NCBI GenBank assembly: GCA_035341855.1
Contig: DAOQWA010000002.1
Location: 62,001-126,000, forward strand
Direction of reading: 5' to 3'
Length of the DNA: 64,000 bases
Source of the DNA: QQVM01 sp035341855
Lineage (GTDB): Bacteria > Bacteroidota > Bacteroidia > AKYH767-A > 2013-40CM-41-45
Position numbers and translations under genes: made by a program
Notes under the pieces: generated by a model
Databases searched by the model: none
Told to the model about the DNA's origin: nothing
What the model saw: the letters and a program-made list of their open reading frames with translations, nothing else
Part shown: piece after piece, positions 17,217 to 26,122 of the stretch
Layout of the letters: every line of letters begins with the position of its first letter
Numbering within the stretch: the first letter of the stretch is position 1

Positions 17217-19310
17217 ATGAAAAGCTATTTCATACGTCTTTCTAATAAACACGAAATTGTATTCAAATTCGCTTTAATAGCACTGACTATATTACTGATT
17301 GTTATAGCATTACCGAAGGAGACCCAGTTCAATTATTCCTTTCAAAAGGGAAAGCCTTGGGCATTTGAAAATTTAATGGCGCCTTTCGATTTTGCAATAA
17401 ATAAATCAGAAGCTGATCTCAACGAAGAAAAGGCTGAGGTCATGAGAAACTCCCAACCTTTTTATCGCTATGAAGAAAAAATTCTTGACAGAAAAATAGA
17501 ATCTTTTAAAAGTGAACTCGACGAAGTTTGGGCCAAAAGATTCATACTTCAAAAAACGCATCCAAAAGAAGTTGCTCAACTCGAAAAATTAAAAAATCTT
17601 CAATATGAGATCGGAGCCAATATCCTGAAAATGGTTTATGAGAAGGGTGTGATCCTCATTAATGACAAAGGCAAAGATAACAGGCCATCGCAAAACATTA
17701 CCACCATTCACAACAACCTTGCAGAAGAACATAAAATATCTGACTTTTTTACAATTCAGTCTGCATACGAGTTTATCAATACTGAACTGGAGAAAATTTC
17801 ACAATCCGACCATGAACTTCTTTCTCCTTTGCTTGAAAATGCCCTCAGTCACAATTTAATATATGACGATGAAGCCACCCGTAAATGGACTAAACAAGCT
17901 TTAGACAAAATATCATTATCCCGAGGTCTTGTACAAAAGGATGAAGTAATTATTCTTAAAGGTGAAGTGGTTGATGAAATAAAATTTCAAAAACTTGAAA
18001 GTCTTAAGAATGAAATGAAAAGTCAGGAGTTCTCTCAATCTTCAAGATGGATGCTCTTTCTTGGTCATTTTATCCTTGTTAGTCTGGCATTGGGAATGTT
18101 GATTCTCTACTTATATCAGTTCCGAAAAGAAATATTTGATGACAATTCAAGAATTCTATTATTGATGCTCTTGATTATACTCATCACCTACATGTTCTTA
18201 TGGGCAAGAAAATTAAACATGTTCGACCTTTACCTGGTGCCTGTTTGCATTTTACCCGTTGTAGTAAGAGCATTTTATGATACACGAACAGCACTGTTTA
18301 CTCACATCATTACTCTGATGATCATTGGATTTGAAGCCCCGGCAGGATTTGAATTTATGTTCATTCAAACAATAGCCGGAATGGTTGCAATATTTAGCAT
18401 TGTAAGTATGAGTCGGAGAGTGCAATTCTTCATATCCATTCTTATGATATTTTTGAGTTATTCAATATCATTTATTGGTGTCACAATTATTCATGAAGCT
18501 AACTTTAAAAGCATTGATTGGTTAAACTTAAAGTGGTTCCTGGGAAATTCGATCATCACACTTTTTGCATTCCCATTGATCTTCATATTCGAAAAAACTT
18601 TTGGATTTCTCTCTGATGTTTCATTGATGGAGTTGTCGGACTCCAATGCCCCTTTATTAAGAGAATTATCTCTCAAAGCTCCCGGTACTTTTCAACATTC
18701 ATTGCAAGTTGCAAATCTTGCTGAAGCGGCAATCTTTCAAATTGGAGGAAATCCACTTTTGGTCAGAGCAGGTGCGATGTATCATGATATCGGTAAGGTT
18801 GATATGCCAATGTATTTTATCGAGAATCAAAATTCAGGTTCCAATCCTCATGACGAATTAGCTTTTGAAGAAAGTGCAAGGATCATTAAGAGCCATGTCA
18901 TAAGAGGCATTGAGAAAGCTAAGAAACATTCAATTCCTGAACCGATCATTGATTTTATAAGAACTCATCATGGAACATCTCTTCTTCAATACTTTTACCA
19001 TTCCTTTCTAAAAAATTTCCCGGAAAAAGTTCCCGATGAGGATGTATTCAGATACCCGGGTCCCTTACCGTTTTCCAGAGAAAGTGCAGTACTCATGATG
19101 GCTGATTCAGTTGAAGCTGCCTCGCGGAGTCTTCAAAACCCGGACGCAAAAGCGATTAATATTTTAGTCGATACCATAATTGATAACCAAATGGAACAGA
19201 AGCAATATGAAAATGCTCCGGTTACTTTACGTGATTTATCTGAAATCAGAAAAATATTTAAAAAAATGCTTATCAGTATTTATCATGCCCGGATCGAATA
19301 CCCTCATTAA
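17217..19310 (+). CDS. 7TMR-HD family membrane protein, PgpH-like cyclic-di-AMP phosphodiesterase
   Basis: 697 residues. One N-terminal membrane segment (about 15-33) is followed by a large extracytoplasmic domain (about 34-275) of the 7TMR-HDED type. A block of about seven membrane segments (about 278-470) comes next, then a cytosolic HD domain (about 490-650). The metal-binding motif is YHDIGK with H523-D524, preceded by PGTFQHSLQVANLAE and followed by IRTHHGT. This matches PgpH of Listeria, which hydrolyses cyclic di-AMP. The C-terminal part ends with RDLSEIRKIFKKMLISIYHARIEYP, a family pattern. The c-di-AMP assignment comes from family knowledge; the domain layout is seen directly. It is followed after 68 bp by truA. 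Confidence 0.87.
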   Translation: MKSYFIRLSNKHEIVFKFALIALTILLIVIALPKETQFNYSFQKGKPWAFENLMAPFDFAINKSEADLNEEKAEVMRNSQPFYRYEEKILDRKIESFKSELDEVWAKRFILQKTHPKEVAQLEKLKNLQYEIGANILKMVYEKGVILINDKGKDNRPSQNITTIHNNLAEEHKISDFFTIQSAYEFINTELEKISQSDHELLSPLLENALSHNLIYDDEATRKWTKQALDKISLSRGLVQKDEVIILKGEVVDEIKFQKLESLKNEMKSQEFSQSSRWMLFLGHFILVSLALGMLILYLYQFRKEIFDDNSRILLLMLLIILITYMFLWARKLNMFDLYLVPVCILPVVVRAFYDTRTALFTHIITLMIIGFEAPAGFEFMFIQTIAGMVAIFSIVSMSRRVQFFISILMIFLSYSISFIGVTIIHEANFKSIDWLNLKWFLGNSIITLFAFPLIFIFEKTFGFLSDVSLMELSDSNAPLLRELSLKAPGTFQHSLQVANLAEAAIFQIGGNPLLVRAGAMYHDIGKVDMPMYFIENQNSGSNPHDELAFEESARIIKSHVIRGIEKAKKHSIPEPIIDFIRTHHGTSLLQYFYHSFLKNFPEKVPDEDVFRYPGPLPFSRESAVLMMADSVEAASRSLQNPDAKAINILVDTIIDNQMEQKQYENAPVTLRDLSEIRKIFKKMLISIYHARIEYPH

Positions 19311-19378
19311 ATAATGAACCTTCACGAAATGAGTTTCCAATCTGTCAAATCATCAATTCCCAAACACAGAAATAAGCC

Positions 19379-20119
19379 TTGCGTAATTTTATTCAAATAG
19401 CATTTGACGGCACTGCATTCCACGGATGGCAAATACAAGATAACGCACATACAGTGCAGGCAGAACTAAACAAAGCATTAAGCACTATTCTGAGAAAAGA
19501 GATCTTCACTACCGGTTGTGGTAGAACCGATACGGGCGTACATGCGACAAAATTTTATGCGCATTTTGATGCAGATCTGAAAGCAGATGAAATTTCAGAC
19601 CTGATGCATCAATTAAATTGTATACTTCCATTTGATATTGCTGTCAAAAATATTATAAAAGTTAACGAAACATGCCACTCAAGATTCGATGCGGTTTCGC
19701 GTACATATGAATATAAATTGCACCAGCATAAAGATCCATTTCTCAGATATACTGCCTGGTATTATCCACATATACTTGATCTGCGGTTGATGAATTCTGT
19801 TTCAAAGTTATTACTGCAACATACCGACTTTTCGAGCTTCAGTAAATCAAGAACACAAACAGCAACTAATAATTGTATAATCTCTGAAGCTTTATGGACT
19901 CAGACAGATCAGATAATTGTATTTAAGATATCCGCAAATCGTTTTTTGAGGAATATGGTTAGGGCCATTGTTGGCACATTGCTTGAAGTCGGAAGAGGAA
20001 AGTTGGATAGCAACCAATTTCTTGAAATTTTAGAAAGCAAAAACAGAAGTGAGGCAGGCCCTTCAGTACCCGCACATGGCCTTTCTTTAGTCGATATCAG
20101 CTATCCGTATATCAAATGA
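19379..20119 (+). CDS. truA: tRNA pseudouridine(38-40) synthase TruA
   Basis: 246 residues. The catalytic Asp is in GCGRTDTGVHA (about 47-57), with DGTAFHGWQIQ near the N-terminus and FLRNMVRAIVGTLLEVGRG in the C-terminal half. It isomerises uridines 38-40 in the anticodon stem-loop. The start is a TTG: an in-frame stop lies two codons upstream (19373-19375), and starting here gives the usual family beginning RNFIQIAFDG. The stop overlaps the ABC exporter start in an ATGA arrangement, suggesting translational coupling. Confidence 0.94.
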   Translation: MRNFIQIAFDGTAFHGWQIQDNAHTVQAELNKALSTILRKEIFTTGCGRTDTGVHATKFYAHFDADLKADEISDLMHQLNCILPFDIAVKNIIKVNETCHSRFDAVSRTYEYKLHQHKDPFLRYTAWYYPHILDLRLMNSVSKLLLQHTDFSSFSKSRTQTATNNCIISEALWTQTDQIIVFKISANRFLRNMVRAIVGTLLEVGRGKLDSNQFLEILESKNRSEAGPSVPAHGLSLVDISYPYIK

Positions 20120-21933
20120 AAGCTGAACAAAACAAGCCACGGAAAGAAAGATTTTCTCTTTTGAGGAGAATCTTTGTAATGACGAAACCTTATAAAAGAT
20201 CATTGTCATCAGCAGTTTTTCTGACAATTATACTTGCTTTTTTATCACCGCTTCGACCACTTCTTATCCAATACACTGTCGATAATTATATCGTAGTTCC
20301 TGATGCTCAAGGTTTACTCAACATGACCTTATTAATGGTTGGATTGTTATTTTTTCAAAGCCTCGTTCAATACTTTCATACGTTTCTGACCAACTGGCTC
20401 GGTCAAACCGTGATAAAAGACCTTCGGGTGAAACTATTCAGGCATATAGCTCATTTAAGATTGAAATATTTCGACAAAACACCAATCGGCACGCTAGTGA
20501 CCAGAACAGTAAGTGACCTTGAAACTATAGCTGATATTTTTAGTGAAGGCCTGATCTCTATTGTTGGCGACCTTCTCCAGTTAATAGTGATAATAGGTGT
20601 AATGTTTTTTCTCGATTGGAGACTTGCCTTGATCAGCCTCTCGACAATTCCTCTACTTTTAATTGCAACACGCATTTTTCAAAAAGGGATAAGATCTGCT
20701 TTCAGAGATGTCAGAACACAGGTTGCAGCCCTCAATACATTTGTTCAGGAACACATTACCGGGATGAACATCGTGCAGGTTTTTAATCGTGAGGATGAAG
20801 AAATGAAAAGATTCAATGTGATCAATAGAAAGCATTTGAAAGCCCACATAAAATCGGTATGGTACTATTCAATTTTCTTCCCGGTTGTTGAATTGCTTAC
20901 AGCCACATCCATTGGCTTACTCGTTTGGTGGGGATCGCATGGTGTTCTTGAAGATCAGGTTTCTATTGGAAATGTAATCGCCTTCATCATGTTTATCTAC
21001 ATGCTTTTTAGACCTATCCGGGAATTGGCAGATAAATTTAATACTCTGCAAATGGGTATGGTGAGTGGCGAAAGGGTATTCAAAGTGCTCGATACAAATG
21101 AATTTATTTCTGATTCAGGAACAGAAGACTTAGCAACCGTTAGGGGTGATCTTTCATTTGAGAATGTTTGGTTTTCCTATAAAGATCACCCGGCAAATGA
21201 GCATAACAATGCAAACACAATAAATGCAGATAGTCTAGATGAAGAATGGGTATTAAAAGACCTTAGTTTCAAAGTAGAAGCCGGTCAAACACTTGCTCTT
21301 GTAGGAGCCACCGGTGCCGGTAAGTCATCAATCGTTAATCTGATCAGCAGATTATATGAATTTCAAAAAGGGAAAATATCTTTGGATGGCAAAGATATTC
21401 GTACAATAAAACTGGAACAACTGAGGAAAAACGTCGGAATGGTGCTTCAGGATGTTTTTCTGTTTTCAGATACAATCGCTAATAATATTTCCTTAAAAGA
21501 TCCTGAAATTTCTCTTGAACAAATAATAGAGGCATCAAAAAGTGTTGGTGCACATCGCTTTATTGAACGCTTGCCGGGAGCTTACAATTTTAATGTAATG
21601 GAAAGAGGGTCTATGCTGTCAACCGGACAACGTCAGCTCATTTCATTTATCAGAGCTTATGTTTATGATCCGGCTATTCTGATACTTGATGAAGCGACTT
21701 CATCAATAGATCATGAATCTGAGGAGCTGATCAAAGAAGCGACCACAAAACTCACCCGTAATCGCACATCAATTATCATTGCACATCGACTTGCAACTAT
21801 TCAAAATGCAGATAAAATAATTGTAATGGATAAAGGTCGGGTAGTTGAAACAGGCACACATCAGGAGTTGCTCCGAATTGATGGTATGTACAAACAACTT
21901 TATGAAATTCAATTTTCAGGAATGGAATCCTGA
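20116..21933 (+). CDS. ABC exporter, fused permease and ATPase (MsbA/multidrug type)
   Basis: 605 residues. An N-terminal six-helix ABC transmembrane domain (about 20-320) precedes a C-terminal nucleotide-binding domain (about 345-600). Walker A is GATGAGKSS (about 393-401), with the Q-loop in VGMVLQDVFLFSD and Walker B in AILILDEATSS. The signature position reads LSTGQRQL in place of the canonical LSGGQ. It works as a homo- or heterodimer exporting lipids, peptides or drugs; no specific substrate is indicated. It overlaps truA by 4 bp and is followed by a strong terminator. Confidence 0.92.
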   Translation: MKAEQNKPRKERFSLLRRIFVMTKPYKRSLSSAVFLTIILAFLSPLRPLLIQYTVDNYIVVPDAQGLLNMTLLMVGLLFFQSLVQYFHTFLTNWLGQTVIKDLRVKLFRHIAHLRLKYFDKTPIGTLVTRTVSDLETIADIFSEGLISIVGDLLQLIVIIGVMFFLDWRLALISLSTIPLLLIATRIFQKGIRSAFRDVRTQVAALNTFVQEHITGMNIVQVFNREDEEMKRFNVINRKHLKAHIKSVWYYSIFFPVVELLTATSIGLLVWWGSHGVLEDQVSIGNVIAFIMFIYMLFRPIRELADKFNTLQMGMVSGERVFKVLDTNEFISDSGTEDLATVRGDLSFENVWFSYKDHPANEHNNANTINADSLDEEWVLKDLSFKVEAGQTLALVGATGAGKSSIVNLISRLYEFQKGKISLDGKDIRTIKLEQLRKNVGMVLQDVFLFSDTIANNISLKDPEISLEQIIEASKSVGAHRFIERLPGAYNFNVMERGSMLSTGQRQLISFIRAYVYDPAILILDEATSSIDHESEELIKEATTKLTRNRTSIIIAHRLATIQNADKIIVMDKGRVVETGTHQELLRIDGMYKQLYEIQFSGMES

Positions 21934-21961
21934 TAAGCATTGATTGTAGTCCTTTTCATAA

Positions 21962-21994
21962 ATAAAGAAACCCGCTTCGGGCGGGCTTCTTTAT
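21962..21994. terminator. Intrinsic terminator after the ABC exporter
   Basis: A long stem (ATAAAGAA-A-CCCGC / GCGGG-C-TTCTTTAT) with a single internal mismatch and a TTCGG loop. The arms carry A and T tracts, so it can serve both the exporter and the convergent SirB1-like gene. Confidence 0.85.
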
Positions 21995-22012
21995 GCTTCT
22001 CTTTTGTAAGGA

Positions 22013-22885
22013 CTAGATCGTTGCTTTCATCAAACCTTCCAGCTCCTCAACCTTATCCATGAAACCAAGTTTATGATAGGAATTCATCAGGTTTCTGATC
22101 AGGCGCTGTATCATTTCTTTATTTGAACAAGGTTCGTAATACATTTTTTCAGGTTCAATCCGAAGCTGCTGTAAAAAGCTATCAATCTCTTTACGGTGAA
22201 AAATATCTCCACGGCTGAATGGATTGATATAAAATAATATATTGGAATGATCATTTATACTTGAAGGCTCATTGAGCTCATCTTTGTAACAAAGCACAAA
22301 ATGCTCAGGGAGGTTAACTCCATACACAGGAACACCGGCACTTCTTGCAATTTCAAGATAGAGCAATGAAAGCATCAAAGGATTTCCTCTTTTTGTTTCC
22401 AGTGCAATATTGATGAATGAATTTTGCGGAGCATGATAATTCTGAGTATTCCCGTTGAATCCATGAATGTCGAAGAATATCTTATTCAATACTTTTACCT
22501 GTTCCATAGCCGTCAAATGATCATTCATTTCCAGCCAGGCATCTTTCCTCATTTTATCTAACTGCTTTTGGATCGATTCTTCATCCAGATCAGGGTACTG
22601 ATAGCGCGAGATCAGTATAGCTCCTTTTACTAATTCCTGAGAACCGGAATGAGCCCACACATGCAACTGATGCTGAAGATCCTCATATTGAATGCGATGA
22701 ATGATCGCTTCGATCCTCTCTTGCATTAGGGCATCTAATGAGCTACTCCATGCATGTTCCAGGATAGGGATTACCTCACGGCCATAATGAATAAGTTTGC
22801 TTTCAATATGCTGAAAGACTTCAGTGTCATTATCGTCCAAAAGACGAATGAGAGCATTAATTTCAAGGGGATTGATGTTTTTCAT
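22013..22885 (-). CDS. SirB1-like transglutaminase-fold protein
   Basis: 290 residues. The N-terminal helical part (about 1-95) resembles HEAT-type repeats. It is followed by the SirB1/transglutaminase-like region (about 96-240) with NSFINIALETKRGNPLMLSLLYLEIARSAG and VYGVNLPEHFVLCY, the conserved SirB1 patterns. The C-terminal end is helical. The catalytic Cys of true transglutaminases is replaced in the GNPLMLS segment, so peptidase activity is doubtful. The family occurs widely in Proteobacteria and Bacteroidota without a firm role. It is convergent with the ABC exporter and shares its terminator. Confidence 0.85.
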   Translation of the reverse strand: MKNINPLEINALIRLLDDNDTEVFQHIESKLIHYGREVIPILEHAWSSSLDALMQERIEAIIHRIQYEDLQHQLHVWAHSGSQELVKGAILISRYQYPDLDEESIQKQLDKMRKDAWLEMNDHLTAMEQVKVLNKIFFDIHGFNGNTQNYHAPQNSFINIALETKRGNPLMLSLLYLEIARSAGVPVYGVNLPEHFVLCYKDELNEPSSINDHSNILFYINPFSRGDIFHRKEIDSFLQQLRIEPEKMYYEPCSNKEMIQRLIRNLMNSYHKLGFMDKVEELEGLMKATI

Positions 22886-23032
22886 ACCCTCCTTTTAACA
22901 TCCGGTCCAGGCAAAAGGATACCTTTCCTTTGGTCTAATTTTCAACAAAATTTTGTTCGCACAATCCTAAACAAAATTGAAACCATTTTAAACCACCCTC
23001 AAAATATGCCGGGAATTGTGAATTAAGCTATT

Positions 23033-23040
23033 CAAAACTA
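23033..23040 (-). promoter_or_regulatory. Possible -7 box (TAGTTTTG, minus strand) for the SirB1-like gene
   Basis: Reads TAGTTTTG on the minus strand, matching TAnnTTTG, about 147 bp upstream of the ATG at 22885. The leader would contain a 14-bp palindrome AACAAAATTTTGTT at 22944-22957. It is a weak call because of the long leader. Confidence 0.3.
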
Positions 23041-23086
23041 ATGACCCGCTGACAATATTGTGGCATAATATACCATCCTTCTTTTG

Positions 23087-23094
23087 TATCTTTG
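23087..23094 (+). promoter_or_regulatory. -7 box (TATCTTTG) for the T9SS cargo pair
   Basis: TATCTTTG matches TAnnTTTG and lies 58 bp upstream of the ATG at 23153. A TTG at 23058-23060 is 26 bp upstream, slightly longer than the usual -33 spacing. Confidence 0.5.
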
Positions 23095-23152
23095 CTTTTT
23101 AGCGCCTGTTAATAGCATGGCAAACAATATTATACAAAGCAAATTCTAACCC

Positions 23153-26122
23153 ATGAACCTTAAAAAACTTCTCTACCTTTTCTTATTCACTTTAGGACTT
23201 TCTAACATTTCCGAAGCTCAATCCCTTGTGCAAATGTGGCAAACCAGATATCATGAGGTTGGTGACAATTCAGATCGGTTTAATCAAATTGTTTCCGACG
23301 GAACTGGCAATTATGTGGGCACAGGCTACACGATCAATGATGGAAACTATCGCGATTTTTTAACTGTTAAGTTTGATGCCAATGGTGATACGCTCTGGTG
23401 GGTAACAAAAAATGGTAAGGGTAATGGAGACGATGAAGCAAATTATATTGCAGTTGATGCTCTTGGGAATGTTTATGTTGCAGGTTATAGTGATGGAGGT
23501 AATACTGAAGATGATATCATGCTTGTAAAGTACAATTCAAGCGGCGTCAAACAGTGGGACACAACATGGAATAGTGCTGCATCTCTGGATGACGTACCTA
23601 CCGACATGGCACTTGATGGAAATGGCAACATATTCATTTGTGGAAACGCTGAACCGGATACTGTCACAGGTAGCATGGATTATATCACTCTTAAGTTTTC
23701 ACCTGCGGGTGCAGTCCTTTGGCAGGTACAATATTCTCGTCCCGGTGTAATTTCAGGAAAAGATGAGGCTGCTGCTCTTGCACTGGATAATAATTGGGAT
23801 TGCTTTGTTACCGGAAGATCTTTTAACGGCTCAAATGATAATATGATTACATTTAAATATGACGGATCATCAGGCGCTGTCTTGTTTACTCAAATTTATA
23901 ATGGCGGTGGAGGAGATGATCGCGGTATCGATGTTGCCATTGATAATGCCCAGGATGTAATTGTTACCGGCAGGAGTGACAATGGTAGTAATCAGGATTT
24001 CCGTACGATCAAGTATTCCAATGCTGGGGGCATACTTTGGAGCAAATTTTATAATGGCCCCCTCAACCAGAACGACAGACCTGTGAAAATAGCTATCGAT
24101 CCTTCAGACAATGTTTATGTGACCGGCGAGGTAGACATTGATAATTCCTCCCTTATTGATTATGATTATGCCGTCATTAAATATAATTCAGCGGGAACCC
24201 TTCAATGGGCAAGAACTGAAGGGAGCAACGCAGAAAGCGATAGCCCTACCGATATCGTTATTGATCCGGCAGGAGATGTGATCGTAACAGGAAAGGCTGA
24301 CCTTAATACGAATCTGTTGATCACCAACAATGATTTTATGACTGTCAAATTCAATTCCGCCGGTGTACTGCAATGGAAGAAATTTCATGCAGGAACATTG
24401 TCGGGTGGTAGTGATATTGCTTCCTGTGTGATTGTTGATGGAGCAGCAAATTGCTACGTTGCCGGAGGCAGTGAGAACTTAACAACACAAAAAGATGCTG
24501 TTGTCATTAAGTATGACGCTGCCGGAAATGTGATCTGGCTGAAAAACTACAATGGCAAAGGAGATTTTTCAAGTAGCGGACGCTCTATTGTTGTCGATGC
24601 AAGTTTAGCTTCGTTTGTTGGCGGATATGCCTACGGAGAAAACACTAACAGAGACATTCTCCTTGTTAAAATAGATAGTAATGGAGATACCGTGTGTTCG
24701 TTTCATTTCAATGGCAGTCAAAGTGATGACGACGAATTGTCAGCAGTGGCAATGGATGCAAGCTCCAATGTGTATGCAACCGGATACGTTAAAAACATTG
24801 GTCAAAAGAGTGATATCTTCACTATGAAATTCAATCCGAATAATTGTGATACTATCTGGACAAGAACGTATAATCATACAACAAACCAATCCGATAAAGG
24901 AGAAGCTATCGTTGTTGATGCGGCAGGAAATGTTTATGTTACGGGTCGGAGCGATAGTAATCCGGTTGATACAACCGATAATGATGACATCGTAACAATG
25001 AAATATGATACCAATGGTAATCTTATATGGCTCAATCGATTCAATGGAACCGGCAACCTGAGAGATGAACCATCTAGAATTCTTCTTGACAATTCCGGAA
25101 ACGTACTGGTTTGTGGCAGAACAGAAAAAGTAAATGATGATGATTTCGTTCTCCTGAAATACGCTTCAGCATCCGGGGCAACGGTCTGGTCAAATCCTGC
25201 AACATACAATGGTCCGTTTGCCAATGATGATCGTGCGCTCGATATGACAATCGATTCCCAGGATAATATATTCGTTTGCGGATATTCTCAGACCGGTTCA
25301 GGTAATGCACCGGATGATGCCGTAGTAGTTAAATTTGATTCGTCCGGCGGACAGGCAGATGTATTTCTCTTTGATGGAATTGGCTTAGGGACTGATCAGG
25401 CAATTGCAATTACTCATGATAATTATGATCAGGTTTTTGTTGCTTTTCGGACTGATGTAGATCCTAACCCATTACTGGCTAACTACAACTATTTAACCAT
25501 GAAGTTTAACAATCAACTGGGTCAGATTTGGTTGAATCCTCCAATGTATAACGGACCAATTGACAGTGACGATATTCCTGTTGCTATATCTACGAATGCA
25601 TCAGGTTATGTATTCGTAACAGGTTATTCCAAAAACGACACACTGGGCGGAAGAGTTAATGTTGACTGGGTAACTATAGGATATGATAGCCTCGGTGTCC
25701 AATCACAAATTAAAAACTATGATGGTCCTTTAGGTAAAGATGATGAACCCAATGCAATCGCACTTCGCGGTCAATCCCTTTGGGTTACCGGCTTTTCGAT
25801 CGGAAGCGGTAATAATCAAAAAGATTTAACAACCATCCGCTATGATTTAACGGTTGGCGTTTCGAATGTAGATAAGAAGGATCATGGATCAGTGGTTTTT
25901 CCAAATCCATTTAATGATAAAGCTATCCTCAAAATAAACGCAACTTCATCCTCATCACTCAAAGCTGTGATATATGATGTGCTTGGAAATTCTGTGCAAA
26001 CAATAGATGTAATTAAGGATGGAGCAATTTTATACGCAAAAGACTTTGCTTCAGGTATGTATTTTTATACAATCTTAGATAATAATGAAACAGTCAGTAG
26101 CGGTAAGTTCATCATTGAATGA
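23153..26122 (+). CDS. Secreted SBBP-repeat beta-propeller protein with T9SS sorting domain
   Basis: 989 residues. A signal peptide (1-22, ending SEAQ) is followed by about fifteen SBBP-type repeats (about 30-900). Each follows the pattern D..GNVYVTG.S..........D..TIKY...G...W...YNG, predicting one or more beta-propellers. The final 75 residues form a T9SS type A sorting domain: VVFPNPF, then a beta-rich stretch with YDVLGN and ASGMYFY, ending in SGKFIIE. The protein should be exported by Sec and then secreted or surface-attached through the type IX system. There are no catalytic motifs. Its stop overlaps the next gene (ATGA), so the two cargo proteins are probably made together. Confidence 0.92.
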   Translation: MNLKKLLYLFLFTLGLSNISEAQSLVQMWQTRYHEVGDNSDRFNQIVSDGTGNYVGTGYTINDGNYRDFLTVKFDANGDTLWWVTKNGKGNGDDEANYIAVDALGNVYVAGYSDGGNTEDDIMLVKYNSSGVKQWDTTWNSAASLDDVPTDMALDGNGNIFICGNAEPDTVTGSMDYITLKFSPAGAVLWQVQYSRPGVISGKDEAAALALDNNWDCFVTGRSFNGSNDNMITFKYDGSSGAVLFTQIYNGGGGDDRGIDVAIDNAQDVIVTGRSDNGSNQDFRTIKYSNAGGILWSKFYNGPLNQNDRPVKIAIDPSDNVYVTGEVDIDNSSLIDYDYAVIKYNSAGTLQWARTEGSNAESDSPTDIVIDPAGDVIVTGKADLNTNLLITNNDFMTVKFNSAGVLQWKKFHAGTLSGGSDIASCVIVDGAANCYVAGGSENLTTQKDAVVIKYDAAGNVIWLKNYNGKGDFSSSGRSIVVDASLASFVGGYAYGENTNRDILLVKIDSNGDTVCSFHFNGSQSDDDELSAVAMDASSNVYATGYVKNIGQKSDIFTMKFNPNNCDTIWTRTYNHTTNQSDKGEAIVVDAAGNVYVTGRSDSNPVDTTDNDDIVTMKYDTNGNLIWLNRFNGTGNLRDEPSRILLDNSGNVLVCGRTEKVNDDDFVLLKYASASGATVWSNPATYNGPFANDDRALDMTIDSQDNIFVCGYSQTGSGNAPDDAVVVKFDSSGGQADVFLFDGIGLGTDQAIAITHDNYDQVFVAFRTDVDPNPLLANYNYLTMKFNNQLGQIWLNPPMYNGPIDSDDIPVAISTNASGYVFVTGYSKNDTLGGRVNVDWVTIGYDSLGVQSQIKNYDGPLGKDDEPNAIALRGQSLWVTGFSIGSGNNQKDLTTIRYDLTVGVSNVDKKDHGSVVFPNPFNDKAILKINATSSSSLKAVIYDVLGNSVQTIDVIKDGAILYAKDFASGMYFYTILDNNETVSSGKFIIE

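Noticed and set aside
23300..25900. Nucleotide repeats suggesting a mobile element or CRISPR
   Set aside because: The periodic similarity is at the protein level (SBBP repeats of one gene), with no constant-length direct repeats and spacers.
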